Positions 41,101 through 54,613 of a stretch of DNA of 64,000 nt are shown here, in pieces (within the stretch, counting starts at the first letter, position 1; the number at the start of each line of letters is the position of its first letter). The position numbers and the translations under genes are program-made. Source of the DNA: Istiophorus platypterus (taxonomy: Eukaryota; Chordata; Actinopteri; Istiophoriformes; Istiophoridae); assembly GCA_016859345.1 (NCBI GenBank), contig CM029118.1, forward strand, positions 28,453,501 through 28,517,500, in the 5' to 3' direction. The notes beneath the pieces are model-generated. The model did not search any database. It had not been told where the DNA came from and saw only the letters and a program-made list of their open reading frames with translations.

Positions 41101-43296
41101 GGGCTCAGATTTGTTGGGCTGGATAGGACATCATACACAGCTTGGACCATGAACTTGATTAGCTTGGGTTCCGCTTGCCAAAAATCTTCTGCTCCAGTGC
41201 ACCCTCCCACATAGTACTTGCTCCCTGCTGCCGCATGCCCACCATCCTGCTTGTCCATTCATCCTCAGCTCCTGACTGCACCTCTTTTAGGACCAGACCA
41301 TGTCTGTCCTTGCCATGGGCTTTGTTTTAGTAAGATTATGGGATGGTTCCCAGCCCTTTACGTCCCCTCCCCTGCGCTGAACCGAGTCCTCCTATGTGGG
41401 TATCCAGATGCCCTCTGCCTGCTTCCACTGGTCAGCAACAGCTCCTGTGTGCTAAATCACTCACAGAATTTTCCAAAGGATTCTGATGAGCTCTGGGCAG
41501 CACTCATACACTTTATAGGCTACTCCACTGGGTCCTAGAGTTGACCTAGAGCACCTAGAGCTGACCTAGGTCTTTGCTGTAACCACGATCAAGGTGGGCT
41601 CTCTGGATTTGAAATCTGTGGGAGGGGTTATGTCCTAGAGGGCTGTAAAGGGGCTCTAGAGGGCATCATGGTGTTGTGCAGAAAGTGGTTCATCTCCTCC
41701 TTATAATAGGCAAGAAGGCCACCGCACATCTGCCGTAGCAGCTGCTCAATGAATCTGAAAAGATTGGCTATAAAGGCAGTTCACTTCTTAGCTCTCTCTC
41801 TCTCTTCTCCATCTCCTGTGTCATTCTGCGCTGCACGGGGTCATGAGTTTCCTCCTGATGTTGCTTGGAGCTCAACCAGTGGGGGTTTCTTGGCCTCAGT
41901 TTTACCTTAAACTGTTTTGCCAGAGCACAGAGTTCTTAGCACAGTTGGTGGATCTTGTCCCCTTTTCAGTTCATGGTGTAGTTGGTTCTGGTGGTCCTTC
42001 ACCCTTCACTACCAAAGCCATTTGTCTGTGTCTCCCCTTGCTGTTGATTCTTGCATACCTTGCGAATGTATCTTTCTGAAGTCATCCTTTGTAATCCATT
42101 TATCAAGGTCATCAGCGTTAGATCCATCCATCCAATTGGTGTTTTCACATTCAGGTTCCCCTGGAGGTATGTCTCTCTAGGTCAGTCTGTAGCTTAGATG
42201 AGTACTTCCTCATGGAAGATGCAAGAAGGGCTGCGACCCTTTCCTTCCCCTTTCGCCATCTTTCCGAACTGTCAATTGTCCTTTAAGTTGTCGCCAAATA
42301 GTTTGTCACCCTGCTTATATGTGGGCTAGCTGGCTAAGCCAGTCTCAACAGTTGAAAGATACATCAAGGATGTGCTCGAACACATCATCAGTGATGTTTC
42401 CTGAGGTCACCAGGTGTTTTGGTTCTTTCAACATCATACTCAGGCTCAGGCAGCCCCGGCCAGGGCTGAGCAGACCCTGGCTAGTGTCCTAGGGGCATTG
42501 ACCGATGGATCACTCCTCCTTATCCAAAGCCATCTGGAGGCCATCTCTGCAGCTTCCATGGTGGACTTGATGGTCTTCCTTTCTGCATTACTAGTGATGC
42601 CGAGTAGGGTGAAAACCTTGCACAGCAAAACCTCTACATCCCACTTCAACAGGCTCACACTTCAATGGGCTCACAGTGAGCCTTACAGCCTCTCAATAGG
42701 CCCTGCTCCAATAGCTCCACACAGTGTAACTACCTAGGCAAACAGACTTACACATTTTGCTCCATCAGCCACTGAGTGACAGGATTACAATCCAACTACC
42801 CCATAAACTGCAATGCAAATTAAGAACCAAATGTTCACAGAAAATTGAAAATACCCTTTATTAACTCACTTAATTTTCCATATTTCACTGCTATAAATAA
42901 AATTATAAATAAATATATATTCACTGCATTCAGCATAGTTTCCAGTCTGAAATTTAGGCAATAGGAGCTAAGGTCTTTGTCTAGTAAGCCTGAGTTCAAG
43001 AGCTGTCTCTCAGCTGAATTCATGTCCAGCTCAGTAGAAACTAAGCACTTAAAATCACTATGGCAACCTCTGAGTGCAGTTGGGCACAAACAGCTTATTC
43101 ATATCAGTTGATTAGACGACTTCTCTCATATCTGCCGTGTTTAACACTTGACTGATAAGTCCTGCTACACACAGTACCCACGCACTTTACATGGATTTAC
43201 GCAAATTTCAACAGGTTTCACTGGAGATATATTTTAGTACAATTTTAGTTGGGACATATTTGGAGGTTAATTTTGGTCGGTGGGTTCTAGCTGGCT

Positions 43297-43338
<42 letters not shown>

Positions 43339-46300
43339 ATTTTGTAAACCAAAATGAATGATGGTAACTGGGGGGAAATGTTATAATTATGTCTGCCCAC
43401 ACCTCCCATCAACCAGATCTCCTACTCCCTGCTGGAGGATCGTAGTGGGGATCACCAGTATTTCCGTATCGACCCAGAGCTGGGATTCATCTACACACAG
43501 ACTGTGTTTGACCGCGAGACCAAAAGCTCCTACCTACTGGAGGTTCAGTCTGTAGATGGCTGGGAGTCAGCACGGCCCGGCAAACATGGACAGCCCAACT
43601 CTGGTAAGTAAGACTGACACTACAAGGGAAATCCAACTGAAGTGTTGATTCAATTATCTTTGATGTGCTGTTTTTTCATTATGCCCCATTGGTGATAAGA
43701 ATAGTACTTGTAAAAGTTGTGAAAAAGTAGTTAGGTTGAATTGTTACTGTGTTATACCTGGCAATGATAGAGAGTAGCTACAGCACATGGAGGTGAAAGT
43801 AGATAGTACTTAAAAACATGGGAAACATTAAATATTTCAATTACCCTGACATGTTTTTACCTGTACTCTAAAAGTATGTAATAGTATCTTAATAGTTAAC
43901 ACCTGAACATCACAGCCATGTGTGATTTGTCTAATTATTACATCTAATTAATCTGCTGCTGTGCAAGCCCCTACACTACAAAGGTCTTCCACCTATTTTG
44001 GAACCTGTCTTTAGGAATTTGTTTCTACTCAGCCACCAATTTCTTAATGTAGATGGCTTGTGATGTTTGGTACGAAGGCCTGGCTCACATTCGGTTTCAT
44101 TACAAAGGTGTTTGGTGCGATTAAGGACAGGGCTCTTTGCAGGCCAGTCAAGGTTTTCCAAAAAAAAAAAGAAAAAAGTGAACCATGTCTTTACGGAGCT
44201 TGTTTTAGTGCCCAGTGGTATTTTCATGTTTGTAACATAAGTTGCCTTTTCCAAACTGTTACTATAATTTTGGAAGCACACCATGTCTAAAATATCATTG
44301 TATCTTTTATTGGAGTAAATAATTGCCATTATTATTTAGCAACTGAATATCAAATTTTGAGATTTAATCACTACTGAAAACGTACTGTTAAAATTCAAAT
44401 AACACCAAATATATTGAACTGAATATTGGATTTTGAAAACCACCTCTCTTTTCATCAGTCTTGCTTATCTTTCATTCATATGACATATTCAAGGGCTATA
44501 TTGAAGTTGCTCTTCAATAAGCTCAATTCAGATCTAAAAATTCAAGTCAAGTCAAAAACTCAGATAGTCTTGGTCAAATACAGACACTAAATTTCAAGTT
44601 CTAACCATCCGGGACACCAATGAAAAGCAATCAAGCTTGAATGTGTGTGACATTACGTTTTATCTTAACCAGAACTAAGGGGCTTAGCCCAAACCATGAA
44701 ATACTGCAGCAGTGTATTCATCCGCCAAACGGTGTGAACTATGTATTCTGGTACACAGTGTTCTCCAAACATAATCACAATATACCAAACCCAGTTTTCC
44801 CATGAAATTTTCCAATTAATGAAATACAACTTGTGAATCCAGAATAGTTACTCCAGTGCTCTAGAGTCTGAATGTGCTTTACAGCTTGTCTAACCAAGGC
44901 TTGGCATCACACATGCTGATCTTAACCTTGTGTGCCTCTGCTCAGCCATGGAAAACCTTGTCACAAAGCTTCCAACAACCCATTCTGGTGGTAATGTTGT
45001 ATCAGGCAGGCAAGTAGTTAATAGGCAGTTTAGACCTCTGCAGTGATTCAGTCCTGTTTTGTGAGCTTGTGTGGCTTACCCCTGAACTGTTAAACCATCA
45101 CTAAATTTGATGAAGAGACTTATTAGAAACTTTTATTTCTGAGATATGATCTGTATTTGCAGTTCATTTGAAACATGAGTTCATTGTGCCAGTTATAAAA
45201 CCATTAGCTTTCATGTAAAAATGCAAACAGATTGATATAATTGCAGAACTTATTCTGATTCTGTTGATATTAAAATTGTAATCCAGTTTATTTAGGGAGT
45301 GTGGTTGAAAAAGAGGACATGCATAAAGGAGGAAAGAACTGTAGGCAGCTGCTCTGCAGACTTCATTTAAGGCTCCAAATCTTCATTGAAGGCAGCAATA
45401 ATCTCTGTTTTCATCTTTCTGTCTCTTTCCCACATCTGTTCATCTCTTCCTACTGAAGGACCAAAGGCCATCCTTCTCTTTCAGTCTGCTCCCTCCATCT
45501 CTCCATTTCTCTCTCATTTGCTGCCAGATGAAATGCATATATGCTCCAATGGTAGAATAGAGGCATGAAGAAACGAACAGCTGGTGAGACAGATGGGTGG
45601 ATGGAGAGAGGTGTTGAGAAAACAGCAAGAAAGACCAGGATATATTTTGATAAATATGATCATAGATTATTAACAGATCCTCTTACTAGGTTTGGCTCAC
45701 ATGGCAACGTAAACAACGGTTAAATATTGAGTAGAGCAGAGATGGAGAAACTGCAGTAAAGCTGTGGGAGTTATTTTATTTATTTATTTATATGTCTATT
45801 ATGACTATCAAATGATGTTGCATGAAGAAGGATGGCTGACAGGCATATTAACAGATACTTAACTTAGATACACATATCAAAATGCAAACAAATAATCAAT
45901 CTCTGAAGTAACGATTTTCAAAGAGAGATCATTTCGGTTTGGTGTGAGGGAATTTTATTCAACTATCTGTTAAACCCGTGATGAAATGTATCTCACCAGA
46001 TCGTGAAAAGCTGATCTTGAATCAAGCTCAAGTGATTTCTTGCTCTCTGAAACAATCAAAAAATGCAGAGGTTATTAAAAATCAATTTTAGAATAAATCT
46101 GATTTATTCCCTGACACTCTATTAAACAGTTGCTGCGTTCTATTCAGTTTCCCTTCGATAAATATGATGGGAAGTTACTGTCAGAGCACTGACCTCTAAA
46201 AAAGTAATAATTATTAATTAATTATTAATTCTGGAAAAAAAAAAAAAAAAAACAACTTGTGACCATCGCTTGAATTGAGGTGGTAGCCCAAAGTCCCAGT

Positions 46301-49300
46301 ACATCTGATATAACCGCTTAGTGAACATTGTACTAAGCTTAAAGTAAGAACTGATTTATCAGTCTAGACTGTTAGAAATAATTCCCCCAGCAAACAGTAT
46401 GGCCTTGCCTCTATTGACAGTCGCTCTTATTGTAATCACTACTTAGGCCATTCATTAATTAGATATTGGGTTTTGGTTTTATTGAATTCTACATAAAATA
46501 TATATTTGTTCATACTTGACAACTTCATAAAAAGCTTGTATCCTTTAGCTGTGTACAATAAAGTTCCAGCTGTGAGGAAACATCACAAAAATGATTACTT
46601 TTACTATTATTACATTTTGCTCATTAATTTCTGTGTATTTTTCATACAGAGATAGACTTGATATGGGACTACACTGCACTGCACTGCTACAACACTGGTT
46701 ATCTCAGATAAAAGTCCCATGCCGTGCAGCTGTTTTCGAGTGTACGCTTACCTTACCTTTTTTTTCTTATCCCTTATAAGCGCAACGCTTGTGACAAGGT
46801 TTGAGAAAATATTGCATTCATAGGTTTAGGAGAACCAGACAGGTTTTGTTTCATTCACTCTGATTAACTGTGTGAAAGCATACACACTCAATTTCTTTTG
46901 ACACAACAGCGTGGTGGCTTCATTTTTTTCTCAGGCTTAAGAAAAAACATTTGATCATGTTGAATTTGCTTAGTTGAAAATTATATATGTTTGGATAGAA
47001 TTTTCTATAATGAACCCCTCGCTGCAGTATTCATCGAGACTGCATCCAGATAATATTAGCACTTGCAGTTGTGTAAAGCAGGGCTGCCAGCTCTCACCAT
47101 TCTTAATACTATAAGAGTACTATTACTATAAGAGTACTTTACCTGTATGGCTTTACCTGGATGGCTTGATAATGAAGCTTCATTTTTAAAAAAGAAAAAG
47201 AAGAAGAATCTATTTTAAAACTGTATCTCTCTAATAACTTTGATAACTGTCAAATATTAGGACAACTCCCCATTTAAAGCACCAATAGGCTTTGAAGATG
47301 AGAGACAACGTAATGTTATCAAGTGGCCATAGAAATTACCTTCATAAAAATCTTTTCACGGGCAGAATACAGGCTATCCTGCTACTGACAAGCTGGTGTC
47401 TGAGGTGGGGTTTGCGGTGCAATTTTTAACAAATAAATGTCTAGTAAAAACATGCATGAACAGACAGCATCAGCTGATAAGACGCAGGATAAGGGGATGG
47501 ATGATACATCTGCTTATCCTATTTCTGTGTTCTTCCTCCATCCTCCCCTACCTCTCTCTGTCTCTGACAGATTCTGAATGCGTGCAAAGCCTTGGCATCT
47601 GCGGCTTGTTTTGTTATAGCTCCAAGGGCTGCGTTTGCTATCTATGCTATGAACTGTTTACAATCTCTTCCACCCTGGCTTAAATAATTTATCTTATCTT
47701 GGAGCATTTATTACAAATTATGCTCATTTTGATAAAGATATCAAAGAAAGTGTAGTATGTAGGGTTGCCCAAAAACAGAGCTACACTGATTCCCCCAGGT
47801 TGCTTCGTACTCCACTTTAGCCTGCGGTTGGATGGTGGAGGAACAAAAGAAACAGCTGGATTGGATGTTGAAATTGACAAAAATACTAGAGAGTGATGAG
47901 AGATATATTAGAAAAGTGGTAGACATCAGTGGATGGAAGGAAAAAAAGGGACGTTATATTTGTTATTGTCTCTATATTCATGAGTACTCGCAAAAAACAA
48001 GTGGTTCTTTATTAAATCCTTAAGGGTTTTATAGCTTGCCACATATTTGGCAGTCTAATTAGGATCTACACAGAACCTTTAAAGGTTTAAATCGATTTCC
48101 CCAAACCTTTTATTGCCTAGGTTAGCAATTGATAAAAAAATTGTTAATAATAATAATCATTTATAGGAATGCTAATCAATGGATACATTTTTTTAAATAA
48201 TTTATCAAATAATAAGAATAATTACCATTATATGAAGATAATAGTGATAAAGTGGGTCTAGAAAAAGCAGGCCCCAACTTGCTTAAACTAAGCAACAAAA
48301 ATAATATATTAAAAAAAAAAATGTCCTTCTTCCACACCAGAGACTACTCTCAAACTCAGGGATAATTCTGACTGAGTATCATATGTATTTGGTTATGCTG
48401 TCTAAGAACATTTGGATCAACAGTGATAGTTAATGGGACATGTCCCTTTTTTTGGAAGATAGATCCTTTCTTTACAGAGCTTCTAGCTCTGGCCATAAAA
48501 GAGGCAGGGTGTATAATGCTGTCCATTACTCCTGGTCTCCTTGACTATATAAAAAACTGAAGAGGGAATCTTTTACAGATACTTTGCTTATTACAACTCC
48601 TTTGTTGTTTGTCTATGTCAAAAACTATATGAATAATAGAATATGAATAGATGCAGTCTATGTAGGATATCTCAATCTAGAGAACTATTTTTCATAGAGT
48701 TTTTGTCATTAAAAATTTGGTGACACAGGTCTGCTGTAAACTTGTCTAAGTACAGATAATATAACATATCTATGCTTCATACTAGACTTTCATATCAACA
48801 CATTCTTATTTTTCGATAATAAACATGATATACTCACTGGGCCACGGATGGGTTGGACTGCAGCTTCTCCAGCTTTCGCAGAAATAGGAGCTGGTGTTGT
48901 ATCACAAAGAAAAGTTTTCCACCATCTTCTCTGTCAATCCCAGCACACTTTACCTACCAATTTGCTGTCCTGTTGAGATAAGAATTACATTAAATTATCA
49001 GGAAATTGTACTCCTCAAATAGAAGGGGGATTACCTATATCTGCAGAACAGAAAGTAAAACATTCAATTAAGAAAATTGTAGGAATACAGAGGACTTTTA
49101 CCTTTGGTAATATATGCTGTGATGAAGTGTAAGGAACATATGGTCATCATGAATGTTAGTGTCCAAAGCATGGTTGTCCCCCATTTCTTCTGGTCCTCCA
49201 AAGAAAAGGCATGATAATGGCTGTTGAAGATCTTGGGCTTTAGTAAAAGATCATTCAGGGAGCCCTGAGTGGAATAATTTTAGCTATTTTCATAAAGATA

Positions 49301-51770
49301 GGGATGTACTCCTAAACCACATCAATTATGATGGTGTCATCTACTTTGTGTTTTATGTTATTAGTTGAGAGAGAGCTAACAACTCCTACTTTCCTGGCTT
49401 TTGGGATGTCTTCAACCCCAGGCTTGACAGTAATATCTTCCTGAATACCAAGGGGTAGAGACCAGAATCGGACTTGCCGTTGACCTTCAGTGTATGAGCA
49501 CTGGCAAAGTATATCCAGAGACGTTAACTCCAGAGACTACAACAACTGGTGTTTCTTTGAGAGGGTCTAATATGCACATTGTCTTCATTTACAGTTGCTT
49601 TTATGTCACTGTACATATTCATACTCTGTACACCCATCCAATGTAAAAACTGTATGTAAATCCAGCCAGGTTTATGGGCAGATAAATTGCCTTCTGAAAT
49701 GGATGCTAGAGCCCCCCTGGTGAATTCTTTCATTTACAAAAATGGCAATACCTTTAGCATACATATATTTGAGGTCAAGCACTTGTGACTTTCTTACAAC
49801 TTCTTTCTTCAAAAATGTCTTTTTTCTCCATATACATATATATATATATACATATATATATATACCTATATATATTGGCATTTTTATTAAGCTGATTTTT
49901 TTTGTCTTACAGAAGTTTTAAAGAACCTTTTAAACAGGTGTTTTTTACAAGTTGACATAGAACCTTAGGGTTCTATTCAGAACATTGATGTTCTTTATAA
50001 AACCCTATCAACCCTTTTGTGCATGCACACTGGTGAAAAGTGACTGAACTGTTGATATCCAAAGAGAGATAGACAGATGCTTATGTTCACATTGACAGAA
50101 TTAGAACAAACTCATGTTTATAATTGCCTTCCTCCTCTCCCCCTCCCTGTCTCTCTCATTCTTTCACATTTTTTGTAACTTTCAGACACAGCATATGTTC
50201 GTGTTTTTATCAGTGACGTGAATGATAACAAGCCAGCATTTGCACAGACATCCTATGAAGTCGATGTGGATGAAGACGCCGATGTAGGCTTTGCCATTCT
50301 CACTGTCAGTGCAAATGATGGGGACGAAGGTAGGTGGCATGAATAAAGAGATATGACCTGTCTCTCTCTCTCTCTCTCTTTCTCTCTCTTCTGTATGCAT
50401 ATAGTGCATACAGGAATTATTCAGACCCCTTTCCTTTTTTATTTATTTATTTTTTTTTGTGTTGCAGCCTTACACTAAGCCTGAGTCTTGAGTCTTTTTT
50501 GGTTTTACGCCACATTTTCAGGTCTCTCCAAAGAGGTTTGATTGGGTTCTGGCTGGGCTACTCAAGGTCATTCATAGAGTTGTCCCTTAGCCACTCCTGT
50601 ATTTTCTTGGACCAGGTTTGGACCAGATTTCTCTGTATGTTACTGAGTTCAGCTTTCCCTGGACCCCTGCCAGACTCCCTGTCCCTGTCACTGAAAAACA
50701 AAGCCATAGTCCATCCCATTTATGTAGCGTGGTGATGGCAACATCACCACGCTACATAAAGTAAGTAAGCAAGTAAGTAAGCAAGTAAAAAAAAAAAAAA
50801 AAAAAAAAAAAAGAATTTAAACAGAACAAAATGTGAAAAAGTTGAGGGGTCTGATTACTTTCTGAATGCACCATATATCTATAAATATAAATATGTGTGT
50901 GTGTGTGTGGGGGGGGGGGTGTATTTAGAAAGTGTAGGAGTGATGGTGGGGCTGGTACTTTGAATCCATAATGGAGGTCCTTTACTCAGTCACATTTCTA
51001 AAGTTCTTCTCCTTTTCCTCACTCGAGAAAAATTTTCACTTTTCACTTACTGCTTTTGAAGGAAAAAATGGTTTGCACTACAAAACAGTCATGAAAAATG
51101 AAGCAATATGTAAGTTTGAAACAGCCCATGTAGAAGAACCTATTAAATATAACCTTTGGAATAGGAGGCAAAGAAATAAGGTCTCAAGCATTGAAATTTG
51201 TACTTTCACCATTTTGGACATCAAAACATTTTTCATCACGTTAGACAAATATTTCTTACTGTTAAGATGTTCAAGCACTGGAGATGCAGACTGCAGCTGG
51301 TAGATGTCTTTGGAATCATTTACCGTGATGGGTTCGTCTGATGTAGGGTTTTCCGTTATTTTTTTGATCTGTTTTTGATGTCAACGTGTCAACATTTAAG
51401 AATAACCAAGCTGTTTTTGGCCCAAATTTTAGTAGTCCTGACTGCTAGCAACATTCACATTAAAAGAATAGATTTCCATTCATCCGAAGATCTTGGTATG
51501 GTACATGCTTTCACATCACTGCGGCTCATACAGAATGACAGTCTCATGAGATATGATCTTGAGGAATCCTCTCTTATGTAAGAGTATATTTGCTCTTCCC
51601 ATGATCAAAAACAGTCCATTAAGGATTTTCTGAATGGAACTTGAGATAACACAACCAATATTTATGATTTGGAAATCAGTTAGAATTTAGTAAGGAAGGT
51701 GTCTTTCTATTGAGAATTACTAAACCCACTGTATTAGTAACATAGAAATAGTGTACCTGTGTATGCATGT

Positions 51771-51809
<39 letters not shown>

Positions 51810-54563
51810 CCTGTGTGTATGCTCTCAATAGCTTGCGGGGCCAATAAGCTGTCTTCTGGTGTGATGATTGTTTTTTAGTCACTGTTTAAACCAGACACTC
51901 CCTTACTCGCTCACTGCTGTTTTTTTTTAATAAGATTATTGAACACCAAAGCAGGCCCAAAATGCTGATGAGAGGTACGGTTCAAGTGATGATTCAGCAG
52001 CAGGCGTGTTTGTCAAATAAACCAAAGAAATTACTTTTACAAAAAACTGTCTGCAACTGCAACTGCATCTGATTTAATTTGCAGCTGACATTCCAGCAAT
52101 GGAGTAATATACTATACGTGTGTGAAGGATTAAAAAAAAAAAAACTGCTTTTACTCACTCACTTCTCATCAGGGTGAAGCTAGTGAATGTTCGAAGTTGC
52201 ATTCAAGGGACCAAGCTGCAAAGACCACTGCTTAGTCTGAACTTGTTTCTCTGTGGTAGTGCATAACTACTTTTTTCACCATCCAGATTCTATAGTCTGT
52301 ATGCTACCTTGACAAACTTTATTAAGTGCACCTTTAGTTGAGGCTGAACTTTTTACCTTACGCTATCACTTACTAATCATTTACCAGTTACTTTGGGTCT
52401 TTAAGTTGGATCAAATGGTATACATCTTTTGCCCATTATGTGCCTGTTATATTTCACCCGTGAAAACTGTACTTGTCCCATATGTCAAAAGTCAGTGTTA
52501 GATTGATAAAATGCGCCCTACCTTTGAGCTGCCTTAATCATGCAAACTGAATTTTGCCCAGGGAGAGCCTGGGCATGCTGTTCATGTAGTCATGCATGGT
52601 GTTTTTTTATTTAGCAAAAAGAAATTATGCCTGCAACTTGAATCCTATTTGAAAGGCAGAGCAAGTCAATGTTCTGAATCGTAAAGATCCCATTTTCTCT
52701 CATTTTCTGTCCAGAATTTGAACAACTGACCCTGAGAGAAATAATTTTAAATTTCAGCTCATCACACTCTACCCCTGATTGACATAACTAAGTATTGACA
52801 CTCACTGCTGATATCCGCTCATGGAAATTTTTACAGACATTACTCTAAACACATAGTTTTTTACCCTTAGTGTTGTGGATGTACGCGCACACACACACAC
52901 ACGCACACACATACAGGGCCACAGCATGTGGTATGTCCACTGTGAAGTTGATTGATTTTTCTTGTAAATGCAGAGGCAGGAACATACTCAAAGTGCTAAA
53001 AAGAGGGTGATAGAGGGAAGCTTTGTATTTGTACAGTAAAGATGAGGGGGGAGTTAAAAATAAAGCCTTTATCACAGTGGAGTGCAAAGACCTGCTGTGC
53101 ATCTTGCATTTTGCTGGGATAAAGAACCCTCAATGGCTACACACACAAACATAAGATCACAGGAAGACACTTACTGTATTTGCGTACTTAGGCATGTGAG
53201 TGTGAGAAGCCTGCATGAGTCCAGAATAAGATTATCACCACCAAGTGAGAGAAATGAGGGAAGCAGTAACATGTGTGTCTGTATGTTTTCCTTTTGTGGG
53301 GTGAATAGGGGTTTAAGTTAGTTGAGTAGGAAAAGCAAGAGAAGATTAGAGAGGTGATTTCATGCTGCTGCCATTAATATGCATATGCACAGCTGATATA
53401 GCTAACATATGCAGTATAAAATACGGTATGAATTAACTTCTCATTACCAGTCCATGTAACTTTATCATATAAACCAAGAGATAGAAGGAAAATTTGAAGA
53501 TGTAGAAGTTATAGAAATTTCAAATGCAGAACCTGAAGCCCCTCTCTTTGGCCCTTTCATCAACTGGACTGAAACCAAAGATTAGCATGATGTCGCTTGA
53601 GATTACGTGGTACAAGTGCTGCATTTGATAGCGCTTGTCCTGCTGATGAGGCATTCCAGTGCAGCCGTCTAGCCTTCCCTCCACACAAAAGAATTAGAAT
53701 CCAAGTAGCTTTTACTTAGTCTGAATTTTGTTCTTTTGGCCAGCTAAAGTTCATTCGTCTCACTGTGTTGAGACCAGGTATCTATCAGTATTCTTTGATG
53801 CTCCATTTATGGCGCATCACAATGGCAAATCTTTCTGCTGCTTGTTCTGACCGTCATTATTTCTGATTGCTTTTCACCTGGAAAACCCTTTCTGTCAGAA
53901 AGCATGTTGCGTTATTTTGTACAATCAGTAACCATGAGCTGTCAACACCAGCCATGTCTACATCATCATTGCATATTTAACAGAGTAATTTGACTGTTTA
54001 ATGGTTATTTCTTACATTTTGATGAGTTGAAAACTTTAAAAGAAATGCTGGCAGCTCTGGCCTTTCCTATGGGAGCAACTCTAAAGGCACCTTTAAAACT
54101 GACTGCATGTTTGTATTATTGTGGTTGTCCAGTACATGATTATGAATCAATAATATATGATAATAACAAAGAATTCGATCCATGTCTGCATTATAGCAAC
54201 AGTGTGCTCTCCTTCTTAGTGGTCTGTTCATGATCAGCATACTTAAATGCATGTTAATAAGTGCAATTATGACATGTAATTCAGAAAAGCCATCGACGTC
54301 ACCAAAGGTCATCGACAGTACATATTGTAATTACAGTTTTTGGTTTTGAATGCATATCATCAGAGGCTGAAATGACATCTATTTTCTTGATGTTTGCAGT
54401 AGTGATAAAACTTGTGATCAATTCTATCATTTCTCTCCAAACTCAATTTATAAAGTGCATGAATAGTTTGATATATTTGCCATAAGTGAAATCTGCCAGC
54501 CCTTTGTTCCTCTCTCTCTCTTTCACTCTCTTTCACTCACCATCTATATCTCTCTGTCTTTGT

Positions 54564-54613
<50 letters not shown>

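Larger units (their letters stand above)
40468..43416 (+). other. Intron 9 (2.9 kb)
   Basis: Most of the intron is LINE-derived (40.8-42.7 kb, minus strand). A CA microsatellite lies about 80 nt before exon 10. Confidence 0.8.
43604..50185 (+). other. Intron 10 (6.6 kb)
   Basis: It has a Tc1-like transposase remnant on the minus strand near 44.0-44.2 kb, A-rich runs and a TA-rich tract at 49.84-49.88 kb. Nothing else is recognisable; scattered 60-95 codon frames have no motifs. Confidence 0.75.

Noticed and set aside
41218..42180. Plus-strand frames of 78-106 codons at 41.2-42.2 kb
   Set aside because: These are antisense shadows of the minus-strand LINE remnant.
45386..45568. Frame starting with a signal-peptide-like hydrophobic segment
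   Set aside because: It lies in a CT-rich stretch where Leu/Ser/Phe runs arise by chance; no downstream exon or motif supports it.
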